Source: Blastobasis lacticolella (lineage: Eukaryota > Arthropoda > Insecta > Lepidoptera > Blastobasidae). From it: a stretch of 64,000 nt of DNA. Made by a program: the position numbers and the translations under genes. This document shows, in pieces, positions 35,701 through 46,899 of this stretch (position 1 is the stretch's first letter; the number at the start of each line of letters is the position of its first letter). The stretch covers positions 11,121,001-11,185,000 of the forward strand of contig LR990059.1 of assembly GCA_905147135.1 (NCBI GenBank), given 5' to 3'. The notes below the pieces were generated by a model, which ran no database searches, was not told where the DNA came from, and worked only from the letters and a program-made list of their open reading frames with translations.

Positions 35701-38700
35701 GTCTTTCCCTTAATAGACACAATAAGAAAAAGTGTTAATGGACATATTCTTATATTATTGTAACTTAGCAAATTATGTTAAATTTAAATTAGTTATTAGT
35801 CTTTAGGCTAGATTGTAATTGCAATGCTCTACCTACTTGTCAGATAGGTCTTCACAACATAGGACATCTTAATAAAATAAAACAAGTTTTAATTTTCGCG
35901 CAGGATTTGTGCAATATAAAAATATATATTCGAAAATAATTCCGAAAGCCAAGTAACACACAGGTTCTTTATATTACAGTTACCGAGAATCAGCTGAACC
36001 AAAAAACAGCGAAGTTGGTTTTAGAAGGAGTTGACACCGTAGCGTTTATAGAGCTGAATAACAGCCCTATAGGCATCACCGATAACATGTTCGTGAGATA
36101 CGCCTACGATGTGAAACACTTTCTCAAGGTAAGAGGCTTTATAGGCAGGTTGTATAAGTCATAGCGTTGAAAATAGTACATCAAAGAAATATGTTGCTTG
36201 TCATTTTCTGGTCTTTTTGGTACTGAATTACTGGAAGAAATAGAGATCCTAGGTTATGCAAAGGTACAATCAAACTGCACATCTTTGTTAATCTTTAAGT
36301 TATTTACTGATGACCCGCGGAAGCGGAACTTTGATCCAGTTGTATAGGCTACTCATAACTGTAATATTAATATTATTCAAAGATCGGACAAAACTTCCTG
36401 AAAGTGACAATTTCGTCGCCTATTACCGCGGCCCGAGCACGATCAAATTCGCATTTCACAGCGCCGCACTGCATTCCGAACGCGTACCACGGGGAATGCC
36501 ACGTCAATCAACTGCGGAAGATGCAGGCTTCGTTCGGTTGGGATTGGGGTCCGGCCTTTCCCTCAGTAGGCCTTTGGTAAGTAAACAATTAAATAACATT
36601 CCATTGTAATTAAGTAATTTTAGCTAGATGGATAGATAAATACATAACTGAGAGACCCGTAAAAACCTCAGTACGCTTATAATGCAGAGAGACAGAAAGA
36701 GAAATTTTACGGATAAAGAGCGTTGAAGTAAGTATTAATTACTTTCAACATTTCTTTTAAACATAGCTTCCCTCAATGACAAGCGGGTACGGAAGACTTA
36801 AATTTAAATTATAAGATTCAATTAAAGAATTTATACTGAGATGTAATGTTACACTTCCCTTCCAGGAAACCAGTGTCTTTGCAATTTTACAATGGCGTTA
36901 TTATAACTTCGCTTATGGTAAACACAAAATACGAAGACGATCACTGGACCGTAAACGTCACGGTACATCTGGAGACCGGCTCGGAGCTCAGATATTGGGA
37001 GGGCGTCGCTAAAGTGGATCTACGCGTTGACTGGAGCAAGCAGATCAACATTGATGAAAATGTGAATACTACTTTTAATGACGATGGAACGGCAGAGCTG
37101 CAGCTAACTCTAAACGTTAACGAGGTAGGTAACTAAAGAGTCGCTAAGTGATACTTTTTAAAAGAATCCACCTCCATGCGATGCTAAGCTACGCAAGGCT
37201 TCTGACCTGTCCAGATGTCCTGGGCACTTAAAAATGTATCGATATGTGTCGAGAGAAAAGCTAACTAGATGAGAATTATCTGATTCGATAAATATATATT
37301 CAGATATTTTAATTAACGTGTAGAAAGAAAGGCAAGAGAAACGTGTATTCTCCGTAAAATTTTAACTATTGCAGAATGTAGTGAGTCCATGGTGGCCAAA
37401 CGGCTTTGGTACGCAGCCGCTGTATGCCCTGCGCGTGACCATAAAGCAAAGCCGGGAGGAGCAAGCCCAACAATATCATAAGTCAGTGAAAATTGGTTTT
37501 CGTAGTTTGGAGCTGGTGGAACAAAATGCGACCGAAATATTTGGTAAGGCTTAATGCAGAAAACTTCTAAATTTTTTGAAATTCAGCAGCACATGTTTGA
37601 GTGAAGAAGCATTAACCAAATTATAAACATAGAAAACAGTGACAGCTTATTGTGGACCTTATAATAAAACTTACTGTCACTCAAAGGGCGATGGAAAGGG
37701 TTATGCTCGGAGTCTTATTGCGCTGTCGAATCAAGAATTAGGAGATCCGCAAGCAAACTAAGGCCACTGAAATAGCCCGAAGGATTGCCAACCTTAAGTG
37801 CCAGTGGGCAGGGAACATATCTCGCAAAACAGATGGCCGATGGGGCAGGAAAGTTCTTGAGTCGCGACAACCTACCGGAAGACGCAGCGTGGGTAGGCCG
37901 GTAAAGATTGCAGGTATCAGTTGCATGCGGAAGGCACAAGACCGGCCATGGTGAAAATCTTTGGGGGAGGCCTATACCCAGCAGTCGGCGTCTTCAGACT
38001 GATATGATAATGATGACGATGATGATAAAACATAAAACGTACCTTCATTCTCCCTGAGAGTTCATCATCCAAAAGTACCAAAAATGTAGTAGATAATTTT
38101 GGCTACAAATAGAAAAGTAATGAGTTTAATAAAGTACCACCACCAGTAGATACCATTACTAGAGTTGTTGGACGACCTGAGTGGTTCAAGGTTCAACATT
38201 TCTGCCGGGTCTCGGGTTCGAAATGATGAATTTTAATTTCTGTCACGGGTCTGGGTGTTCTATGTACAATAAGTATGTATTTAAAAGTATTTAAGTAGTA
38301 TGTATATCAGTTTATCTAGCACCCATAGTACAAGCTTTGCTTAGTTTGGGGCTAGATGGCGTTATGTGAATTTGTCCACGAATATTTATAATAAAAATTC
38401 TCCATATATATTTTCATTCTTAGGTCAAAAATTTTTACAATACATATACATAAAAAATAAATATTTTAAAAAACCTAAACCTAGAGTACCACCAGCACCG
38501 GGGTGAGGCCCAAGCTACCGGCGGTTAGGGCTGCAGAGACAGGAACCTCTTGACAATACGCGCCGTCTCCAAGAGAACCGCTTTCTGAATCTGGCCCTTG
38601 ACCCAACTATCTAGCGAGAGACTCTTAAGATGTTGGTCAAGGCTCTTCGCTATAAGACCGTTCACTGATACGACTATCGGAACAATGATCGTCGAATCAA

Positions 38701-41700
38701 CATCCCATATGGCGGTCACCTCGTGAGCCAAGTCAAGGTACTTACACTGTTTGTCCTTCTTGGCCTTGACAAGGTTTCCATCATGCGGGATGGTGACATC
38801 GACGAGCACTGCTCGACGCTTCGACCGATCTGTGATCACGATATCAGGTCTATTGGCTACAATAGTCCTGTCCGTGATCACAGATCGATCCCAATAGAGC
38901 GTGGCAAGACCATTTTCAAGAACTGGCGCTGGCACGGATTTATAATATGGCACCTCAGACTCCACAAGACCATATTGAAGAGCAAGTTGCTGGTGAATAA
39001 TCCTGGCTACCAGGTTATGTCTGTGCAAGTACTCACCATTAGTAAGACGACCACAACCGGATGTAATATGCCTGAGTGACTCTCCAGGGCAGCGACATGC
39101 ACGACAAATGTCAACCGTACCGTCCTATGATGCTTAAAACCTTTGGTTTGCGCCAGTTCTCGTTTGCCAAGGACAGCGGGGTAAGGCCTCTGTCTACCGC
39201 CACCACAGCACGATGCATCCCACACTCGTTGTTAAGAAAGTAGTCTCTAAGACTGCACACCTCACGATTGTGGAGGGTCTTGGCGCTTAAGAAGCCACGT
39301 CCTCCACATTTACACGGGATGTACAGTCTCATGACAGACGAGCGTGGGTGCAGCATATGGTGTGTAGTGAGCAGAAGACGGACCCTTCTATCCAGGGCGT
39401 CCAACTCTGTTTGAGTCCACCTTAGTATGCCAAAGGAGTATGTGAGCAGGGGCATCACCCAAGCATTGAAGGAGCGCACGTTGTTGCCACCCGACAAAAG
39501 ACTATTAAGTACTTTTGTTAGGCGACAGAAGAAACGATCCTTCACTGCCCGTTTTACACCCTCGTCCACGATACCCAAAGACTGTGAAATACCAAGGTAT
39601 TTGTAAGTTTCGGCTTCAGAGAGAGATCTGAAAGACATCGTCTCAGAAAGTTGCAAATTTGTTGTATTTGCAACGTTCCCCCGCTGCACATGCATGACCG
39701 CACACTTATCTACACCAAACTCCATTCTGATGGCAATACTAAAAATTATTATTATTATTATTGAAGCTTGCAAATCTAGAAATCATTGCAATAATCGAAA
39801 AGCTAACATTTCAGGTTTGAAGATAATTTTGTTGCCTGATACTTCCAAGTTTTGTTCTTTTTGTATGGGTCGGTGAACGGTCTGTCTATTTAGTTTTCGA
39901 GACAACTAAACGCTATGGGAGAAATCATCATCATTATTCGAGTTCAGCCAGAGTCCGAACTCTTTTTCATCAATTCCACCCAGTCTTAAATATCCTTATC
40001 TCCAGGCCCTTCCAATTTGAATTATTATGTTTATGGTATTTTAAACTGTTCAATTTGCTTTATATTTTAGGTAACAATACTGGGGCTGGCAGTGGTTTGA
40101 CGTTTTATTTCAAGATCAACGGCTACCCAATATTTATGAAGGGTTCCAATTGGATACCGGCTCATATACTGCCCGAACGTAGTGGACATAAGGCCACGGG
40201 TATGGTGAATATATTATACATGCACATCCCATCTTCTTGGGATCATCTCTTCAAATGACAATGCTGCTTTAGACCGCCACTAAAGGCGTCTCAAATAAGT
40301 ACATTCCTTCATTCTACCGTTCCTCAACTTTTTTGAGATTGTTGGTGATCCTGATCAGTGAACGTTTCCTAGGTCGTTGGATAGGATGTTTAGGAATGTC
40401 AAAAAAATCTCAAAATCTAACAATGCCTATATAGGGATTACAGCGAGTATCATAAATAAATAGAAATTCTTCCGCCAGTGGACAACCTATTGGACGCGGC
40501 GCGGGACGCTCATATGACCATGCTGCGCGTGTGGGGCGGCGGCATCTACGAATCTGAGTATTTCTACAAAAAATGCGATGAACTCGGAATACTTGTATGG
40601 CAGGAATTTATGTTTGCGTCGTCCATGTATCCTGCCGACAATGATTTCCTAGAGTGAGTTGGGAAAATAACATATTTTTTTCCTAATTAATTTAGCCTAC
40701 AATAGCCTTTCTATATTCTGAAAGTACGTTTTATAATTTCTTTCCAATTAAGTTAATGTTAATGTCGAATCCTTAACTTTACAGACTTGTGAAGAACATA
40801 CGGCTTTTAGTAGGTATCTACATAATCACAACTTTATGATGATTGTGTAATTTCAGTTCAGTGCATTCAGAAATAGAACACAACGTGAAACGCCTGCAGT
40901 ATCACCCCTCGATAGCTGTGTGGGGTGGCAACAACGCGAACGAAGTCGCGTTGCGCGGCAACTGGTACAACACTCGACCCCAGTTCGACAGGTACAAACA
41001 AGAGTACATTAAGTTGTATATCGACACAATAGCCCCCATAGTACGGGAATTAGATCCAGCGAGAAAGTACCTAGTCTCTAGCCCCTCAAACGGGTTAAAA
41101 CCAGTAAGACAAAAATACATAGCAAATAACCCAAACGATCCCCACTACGGTGATACCCATTACTACGATTACAAGCATGACCATTGGAATCCAAACATTT
41201 ACCCCAAAACGAGGTTCGCGTCAGGGTATGGCATCCAATCGCTGCCATCGCTCGCCACAATGATAACGGCGACCAGCAATACGGATGACTTCAGCATCAC
41301 CAGTGACTATTCTAAACATCGGCAACATAGACCTAATGGCTACGATTCAATTACAAAACAAATACTGGCGCATTTACAACTGCATAAGAGAGATGAACAA
41401 TATTTCGAAAAATTTATCTTTTACAGTCAGGTGACTCACAATATTTTAATCTTATGAACGCAATAAATGGAAATCAATGCAACAGTTGTAATTCTTAAAC
41501 AATATTAATTAAACTTCCCAGATTTCCCAGGCGATGGCAGTTAAAGCAGAAACAGAATTCTACCGTCAGAGTCAAGAGGATTGGTATACAATGGGGGCCC
41601 TATATTGGCAACTGAATGATGTTTGGCAAGCGCCATCATGGTCTTCAATAGGTATGATATACGAGTAGGTACTCCTCCATACTTCCCTCTCAACACGATT

Positions 41701-42627
41701 TGTGGGAAGGGGTGCGCTACGTGTGTACAGTGGTAGGTAATTGATTGTTGCTGATAACTTTTGCAAAAAAGTACGTTGATAAATATTTAAAAACATGTGT
41801 ACCTAAATTTCAGAATACGGTGGCAAATGGAAAATGCTGCATTACTTCACTAAAATATTCTTCGCTCCTGTCTTGGTGTCACCTAGACTTCTACCGACGG
41901 GAGAAGTGGATGTGTATCTCATTAACGATAGATTCGTGCCAATAGCGACTGGTGATATTATAGTAGAGTATTACAATTTCACCAATATAACTCCCGTGAA
42001 AACTGAAAGGTATCCGGCTTATGCTGCATCGTTGAGTACAAAGAAACAGACAGTGATATCACTATCATCACTCTGGCAAGATAAGCAAAGGATGCCAGCC
42101 TTAATGACTTTCACTCTCAATGCCCCTGGTGTGGTAAATCCGCCAGTCAACTTTCTGTTTACCAAATCATTGAAAGGGATCGAAGTGTTACATTCACCAA
42201 ATATTCTGGTACGTAGAAATTGTGAACAAACTCAGTTATAGGTAGTTATTTCAATTTCCATATTAAAAAATCTTCAGTCAGACAGAAGAACATTTGAATA
42301 TTTTGATTACAGATAACGGTATCTCAGCGAGGCAACCCGCGGAAGCTAGGTCAGCCGGCGGTGTACATTATCAACATTAAGGTGGATGTGCCAGTGATGT
42401 TTCTATGGCTAGAATCCACGGTGGATGGGCACTTCGAGAACAACGGCTTCATTCTCACGTCTCCTATAACAGTGAACTTTATAAGCAAAAAACAAATATC
42501 ACTTACCGATCTAGAAAGTTCTATTACCTATCAAATATATGTAAATCCGCCAACCACCAGTGGAGCAAAGTTCGAGCCAAGTTTTGTGAGAAGGGAGTCC
42601 GGGCCTAAACAATGGGGCAAACACTAA
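26768..42627 (+). CDS. Beta-mannosidase-like (GH2), tandem copy B, both catalytic Glu lost
   Basis: Exons: 26768-26864, 27696-27842, 35980-36128, 36383-36576, 36866-37124, 37375-37543, 40071-40199, 40479-40653, 40857-41430, 41522-41651, 41814-42208, 42313-42627; 910 aa. Phases and most exon lengths equal those of C, and no stop or frameshift is seen. The signal peptide ([14 protein letters not shown]), [29 protein letters not shown] and YWQLNDVW are all kept, so the fold and sugar pocket look preserved. But the acid/base site reads GNNANE (Ala467, codon GCG at 40936-40938) and the nucleophile site reads FASGYGI (Gly563, GGG at 41224-41226). With both carboxylates gone, retaining hydrolysis should be impossible. 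Best read as a secreted pseudoenzyme, perhaps a glycan-binding protein; early pseudogene decay is the alternative. Intron 2 is 8.1 kb of nested LINEs and intron 6 is 2.5 kb of repeats. Confidence 0.92.
28010..28740 (-). mobile_element. RTE-like LINE fragment interrupted by a SINE piece
   Basis: The minus strand gives [20 protein letters not shown] (a decayed YADD active-site region), [12 protein letters not shown], then, at 28010-28150, [20 protein letters not shown] and [11 protein letters not shown]. These are in the order expected of one RT. A fragment of the local SINE with a CAT-repeat tail lies at about 28570-28650 (CATCATCATCATCATCTTTG... CCCGGTTG). Confidence 0.75.
29024..29373 (-). 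mobile_element. tRNA-derived SINE in intron 2 of copy B
   Basis: Antisense, near full length: tail side GGCGTTAATATCCCGGTTGTG, head side TTCGAACCCGGTACCTCGGG and CGGCCACCGACACTCC. It lies immediately upstream of the Jockey-like element. Confidence 0.85.
30801..30981. mobile_element. Foldback insertion in the Jockey gag region with 14-bp target duplication
   Basis: AATCTAGCTACTAT occurs at 30801-30814 and 30968-30981. The 153 bp between begin TATATTAGACGGGACTT, whose exact complement AAGTCCCGTCTAATATA lies at about 30915-30931, followed by a 36-bp tail. One arm is terminal and the other is not, which is unlike a normal MITE and closer to a truncated retroelement end. The interior contains GACGTTTCGG and TGGTCACGAG. 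Confidence 0.8.
33583..35503 (-). mobile_element. LINE with RNase H (LOA/I-like), 5'-truncated, nested in the Jockey element
   Basis: The 13-bp sequence TTCTTGATCTGTT at 33583-33595 and 35491-35503 brackets the insert exactly. On the minus strand: RT palm part ([34 protein letters not shown] at about 35200-35230), RT thumb ([14 protein letters not shown], 34622-35149), RNase H ([44 protein letters not shown], 34389-34130), and a CCHC-like end ([15 protein letters not shown]). It ends in a TATC-repeat tail at 33596-33614. The 5' end is cut inside the RT. A frameshift lies near 35230. Confidence 0.88.
37600..37990 (+). mobile_element. RTE-like LINE 3' fragment in intron 6 of copy B
   Basis: In changing frames: MERVML-like residues, [15 protein letters not shown] and the tail pattern [17 protein letters not shown] (37850-37910), then GATGA-rich sequence. 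Same family tail as 10345-10605 and 14070-14290. Confidence 0.65.
38160..38400 (+). mobile_element. SINE with the 'CACCCATAGTACAAGCTTTG' 3' core
   Basis: B-box-like CTCGGGTTCGAAAT, then GGGTGTTCTATGTA, CACCCATAGTACAAGCTTTG and TTAGTTTGGGGCTAGATGG. This 3' core is common to a widespread lepidopteran SINE group and differs from the other SINE family of this window. Confidence 0.7.
38495..39735 (-). mobile_element. LINE 3' part with zinc finger and restriction-like endonuclease domain
   Basis: Minus strand. 39735-39120: RT thumb region ([47 protein letters not shown]). 39115-39030: [18 protein letters not shown], a CCHC finger. 39028-38525: [15 protein letters not shown] and a PD-(D/E)xK-like core ([20 protein letters not shown]). 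This order is that of R2-group LINEs using a restriction-like endonuclease. The 5' end is truncated, and one frameshift separates the two ORFs. Confidence 0.75.
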
Positions 42628-42742
42628 ATGTGTAGGTCGATGATGCTATTAGTATTTTATACAACTACAAAAGCTGCATAGCAGTGCAATTTTGGAGTTC
42701 AAACACAGTCAGCGTAGTGATATATTGAACATTATATCGATA

Positions 42743-42748
42743 AATAAA
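42743..42748 (+). terminator. Poly(A) signal, copy B
   Basis: AATAAA about 115 bp past the stop codon of copy B. Confidence 0.5.
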
Positions 42749-43264
42749 TATTTGTTTAACCATTTTTCTTGTGTACCTATTATTTAAATTAGCTTGATTT
42801 TTACAGTGCTTTTAACTCTGTAGACTTCGATGTTCTTCTCATCATTCATGCCCTCTTATAAATAAAATAGTTCGATTTTTATTTTCGCGGTCACTTGCAG
42901 AGTCCGTGCGTATGAGGTATTCTCATCCGAGACCAATCCTGGTGTAATATTCTTGCAGGTGTACCGCAGGGTGACGTTCTATCATCTCCCCTATTCTCGA
43001 TCTTCATGATCAGTGACGCTTCAGTCATTTTGATTTGAGATATATCCTACATCCTTCTGTCTGGTCGTAAACTCGATAAAAATGGTAGGTCCTACTTACT
43101 GTCGGCCCGTACATCTGTAATAACTTGGTACAGTAATAGCTTGGTGTTATATTTTTATGAGATTCTGATTCCTCTAAGCAATACTGCAAATAAACTTGTA
43201 GTGCTAGATTATAACTTGTCAATTAGTCAAACCCGTAAGAGGTCATTTCTCCAATTTTCTATCT

Positions 43265-43380
43265 TGGCATGCGAAGGCCTGGAGTCTGCCTTGACCATGA
43301 TCCAGGATTTGTCACATCAGGTAATAACAGTAGAGACCTTCGTGACCCTGTTAACAGAGGAACCTGTCTAGATTGGATGT
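43265..43380 (-). mobile_element. SINE body fragment
   Basis: GTCTGCCTTGACCATGATCC, ATCAGGTAATAACAGTAGAG and CCTGTTAACAGAGGAACCTG match the antisense body of the local tRNA-derived SINE. Both ends are missing. Confidence 0.75.
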
Positions 43381-43571
43381 AGGTGTAGGTGGTAGAGTAG
43401 AGCCACGTCATTCACGGCTCGTCCAGATCTCCCACAGAATAAACACGTGTGAATAGCAGCTTTGCTTCATTCGGTAAGTGGGAGCGCCGAGGGTCCAACC
43501 AACCTCTTTCTTTAAATATGGTCATCTTAGCGGTAATTTCTTGGTTGAGCCTTGTTCTTTTTATCTTTTTT

Positions 43572-43890
43572 TTATGTCATACGGTAGGCAAACAGGCAAG
43601 CGAACCACCTGATTGAAAGTGGTCACCACTGCCTATAGACATTAGCAACACCGAGAGTATCGCCGATGCGTTGCCCACCTCTATAACACGTTACTCTGGC
43701 AGCAAAAAGGCAAATGACCCTCCACTGCCAAAGCCACGGTTCCCCAAATTCCCACCCCATGGAGAACTGGAATCCTTACTCACCAGCAGAAACACAATGC
43801 TATTTAAAATAAAATTGTTTAGCTGCGGTATTCTGTAAGGTGGATGTACTTCCCCAGTCGGGCGGCTCCAATATGAACGGGATATCCCGC
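43572..43890 (+). repeat. Lepidopteran dispersed repeat (Metulj-like)
   Basis: GGCAAACAGGCAAGCGAACC, ACCTGATTGAAAGTGGTCACC, GACATTAGCAACACCGAGAG and GATGCGTTGCCCACCT match the layout of the common GCAAACGAGCAGACGG...CACCTGATGG lepidopteran SINE-like repeat. A weaker relative lies near 56390-56480. The family name is from memory of the pattern. Confidence 0.6.
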
Positions 43891-43894
43891 TATT

Positions 43895-45430
43895 TATTTA
43901 TTTATTTGTATCAGGCTACAGAGGCCCATAGATAGAATACATATAATATACAAAATTATAAAAACAATAAACAATACATTATAGCCAAACAAAATAATAT
44001 AACCTAAACAACAATACCACTTATAAAATTAACAATAGACTAATAGATAATATAATAATTTTCAAAACTAAATTCTAACACTTTTCATTTAATCTCTGTG
44101 ATACCTAATGTCGTTTCGGCGGCACCGGAAATTCTGGGTCGCCCACGGAATCGCCGGTACACCACACCCTTCGGCCAATAATCTTCCCTCATGAAGAAAT
44201 CCAAGTCTGCGGTGGGAACCAACACCACGAACGAGTTGAACGTACGTTCATGGCTTGATTCCAAGAGCCGGACTCTCACGAGGTACTTTTTGGTTAAGCG
44301 GATATGCTCTTCCACATCCTTTGCCGTCACTGTGTAATGAAGGCGGGACAGGTAAAGCGCCGTCGTCGGTGTCGCAGGGCGCAGTAGAAAGTTGGGACCG
44401 GTTACTGCAGTGCCGCGAAAATTCTGAGCAGCACGACGTCTACTCTTCTTCTGGACCGTGATAAATCCTTCCTCATCACAGTCCACGTCGGGGGCACATG
44501 GGGGCTTCACCACCCCCGTTTCTTGTGGAGCTGAAGCCACCACGCGACGAGGTTGGCGCGATGCCGGTGCGCTGACGGGAGCCGCGGGCGCGGCGGGCGC
44601 TGGCGGGCGGGCAGTGGGTACGGGCCAGCGAGCGGCGGGTGCGGGCGGGCGCGGCGCGGGCGCAGGGCCTCGCGGTGACGGCGTAGACGGCGGCGGTGGC
44701 GGCGGTGTTAAAACTGCTGACTCGAAACTCGTGTCGCTCGCACCGCCGCGCAGAATTTTCATTGTGGCTGTGTCAGCAGGCGACCCGATGACTGGCATAG
44801 AGTTGCGCAATGTATTCATTTGTTCACGCAACTCCAATACAGTTTTATGAGAGGCCTCGAATTTTGCCTCAACTTTCGCCAGGTTTTCCTTTAGGAGCAC
44901 GAAGTCCTTCAGCAACCTGGTGACGTCGATGTGGTCGAACGTATCGGGAGGGAGCTTATTCAAATCCCTCGCGACAAAGATTGGCACGTCGTCGGGATCG
45001 GTCTCCTTCAGTAGCGTTATTATATCCTGAACGCTCCTCGGTGTCCCGTCACGTCTTCGAGACACCATCTTCTCCATCATGTTGAGTGATGAGAACAGCA
45101 GTACCTTGGCTTCGGAACTGTCCTTCTCCGAGAAGCTGGACTTGCAGATCTGCACAGCACTGACTTCGTCCATCACGTCCAACTTTTGCTGCAGAAACGC
45201 GAGGAGCTCGTTCACAACGATGTTACTATTAGCCATCGCAGCGATGCACACGCGGCAGATTGCGCCGCCGCTTCAGTAATACGATATAAATATTACTAAA
45301 TCGACAATACACGACCTACTCACATAGCGCATACTGAGAGACTGACACCCTATGCCCTACCTCTCTCTCCGGCGGACACGTCACACCTACTTACGTTACC
45401 CCTGTTACCAGATTGAGTATCTCATGACAG
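43895..45430 (-). mobile_element. ORF1-only non-LTR element with intact ORF1
   Basis: Single uninterrupted minus-strand ORF 45251-44085 (388 codons; the likely initiator is the Met of MANSNIVV). Order: N-terminal helical region (ELLAFLQQKLDVMDE), conserved FVARDLNKLPPDTFDHIDVTR, a coiled segment, a Pro/Ala-rich linker of about 60 residues, and a C-terminal RRM-like part (ALYLSRLHYTVTAKDVEEHI... FVVLVPTADLDFF). It matches the ORF1/gag-like protein widespread in lepidopteran LINEs. After the stop come only about 180 bp of 3' UTR and an (AAATA)n tail (43898-43911 in complement). No ORF2 follows. Confidence 0.8.
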
Positions 45431-45990
45431 TGTGACCATGTACATTAGGGAAAATATCTGAGTCCGTCGTGTTGGAAATCTGGAAGGCAGAGAGACCTGT
45501 CTACCACCTGGTTGCGTATCGACTGCGATAATCCTCGCGATTACGCATGCGTCTACAGCACCGACAGCGGTGATAAAGCATGTCGAAATAACGACAGATT
45601 ATCTGCTCCAACGGTACTCATTTACTGAAATAGTGGTCCTTGGCAATTTTAATGCCCCTCAGGCATCTCCTTGACCACTCAAAATGATCTCAAGGAAATG
45701 ACCATACGGGTTCATGTTCAATTCAAGACTTCCCTATGGCGTCGCTAAGGCTTCGCTATGATCTGACAAAGTTAATATCATCGTCATCGCGAGTTCTTGA
45801 TGTGGAAGACCACGCGCCTTCACTGTTAGATCTTCAACTTCTATTAACCGTATTATTACAGGCCTCCAGGCTCTCTCCATACAAACGAAATTTGATTATA
45901 ATTTCAATATTAACCAATGTTTTGTCGATAAGATTTAGAAACCAAAATTTGTATGTGGTGTGTCAGAAATCGTTTTAAAGTTGCACAGGC
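45430..45990 (+). mobile_element. LINE APE-endonuclease fragment
   Basis: Reads WLRIDCDNPRDYACVYSTDS, then AFSYDLTQ-like and DVEDHAPSLLDLQLLLT in shifted frames: the endonuclease part of a lepidopteran LINE with its SLLDLLLT motif. Several stops; the right end is lost. Confidence 0.7.
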
Positions 45991-46046
45991 TTTAATACTT
46001 CAACCACAGTGGTGTACATTGGTGTATCTAGGGCTATTTTCTAGGA

Positions 46047-46067
46047 GGGGGGGGGGGGGGGGGGGGG
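46047..46067. repeat. 21-base poly(G) tract
   Basis: Uninterrupted run of 21 G, followed by two near copies of CTGGGGTGGGCAC (46132-46166). Run length in an assembly is unreliable. Confidence 0.9.
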
Positions 46068-46899
46068 CTGGCCCCAGGGTGGCCGATAAAGCCGACTCAA
46101 TCGCCAATGTACAGCCAGTGAGCACCCCATCCTGGGGTGGGCACTAGACCATTCTGGGGTGGGCACGGCCCATATCTCACCTCTTCCTACGCCAATGGTG
46201 GTGGAGTATCCTTTAGGCAAACTAGACACATGCCTAGATTTACCTAATGCTAGGGCACTCAATTACAAGGGGTCAAGATATTCAGAAGAAGGAAATCAGG
46301 AAAAGTCTGTGTATGTAGTCATGTTAACTCAGCTAAATCGGGGAAAACAAGTAAAATTTTACAAATCAGCGATTACCGAGCTCATACAATTAATTAGGCA
46401 TACTTTAATAATATCTAGCTATATAATATGTATACCTATTCCACATCATAACACTACGTTGGATCGCATTTAACTTAATTGTTTTCTATTAGCACGAAGT
46501 CTTCCGCACAAAATTTCGGGCCATCCTTGCGTACATCGGTTTCGGAGTTAATCAGTAATCGCAGCGATTACTGATGCGTGGTCGCCACTCGTCAGCATTT
46601 CTGTAAACGGTTCTGTACACGATGCAGTTATTCAGCATACACGATCCACTTCAGCCTTACGTTACCACTAAGAATAAGTCTTCATAGATTGGGAGTCTTT
46701 TCATCGTTTCTGTGTGAGTGTGTTTGATCTTTCTAACGACCGAAGTCCGCACAAGAATAGCAATTTCTTTGGATGTAAACATCTTGTATTGAACTGCTAT
46801 GAATTGTTGATGTGTGCATGTTAAAACTTATAATATTTGAAATTTCAAATATTTAAAAAAAATATTTGAAATTTAATAAAATGGCATAGGTTTCGAACA

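Larger units (their letters stand above)
29410..35890 (+). mobile_element. Jockey-clade LINE, decayed, split by a second LINE
   Basis: ORF1 starts about 29608 ([14 protein letters not shown]) with a basic region, then zinc knuckles at about 30440-30615 ([39 protein letters not shown]). ORF2 starts about 31100: APE endonuclease ([24 protein letters not shown]), then RT ([37 protein letters not shown] at about 33040) and thumb/C-terminal parts to 33597. The C-terminal end resumes at 35504 and finishes [12 protein letters not shown] with TAG at 35641-35643, a Jockey-type ending, then an AT-rich 3' UTR. Many stops and frameshifts show it is dead. FGDD replaces the usual FADD. The whole lies within intron 2 of copy B. 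Confidence 0.85.

Noticed and set aside
44458..44850. Gly/Ala-rich ORF on the + strand
   Set aside because: Antisense of the Pro/Ala-rich linker of the LINE ORF1.
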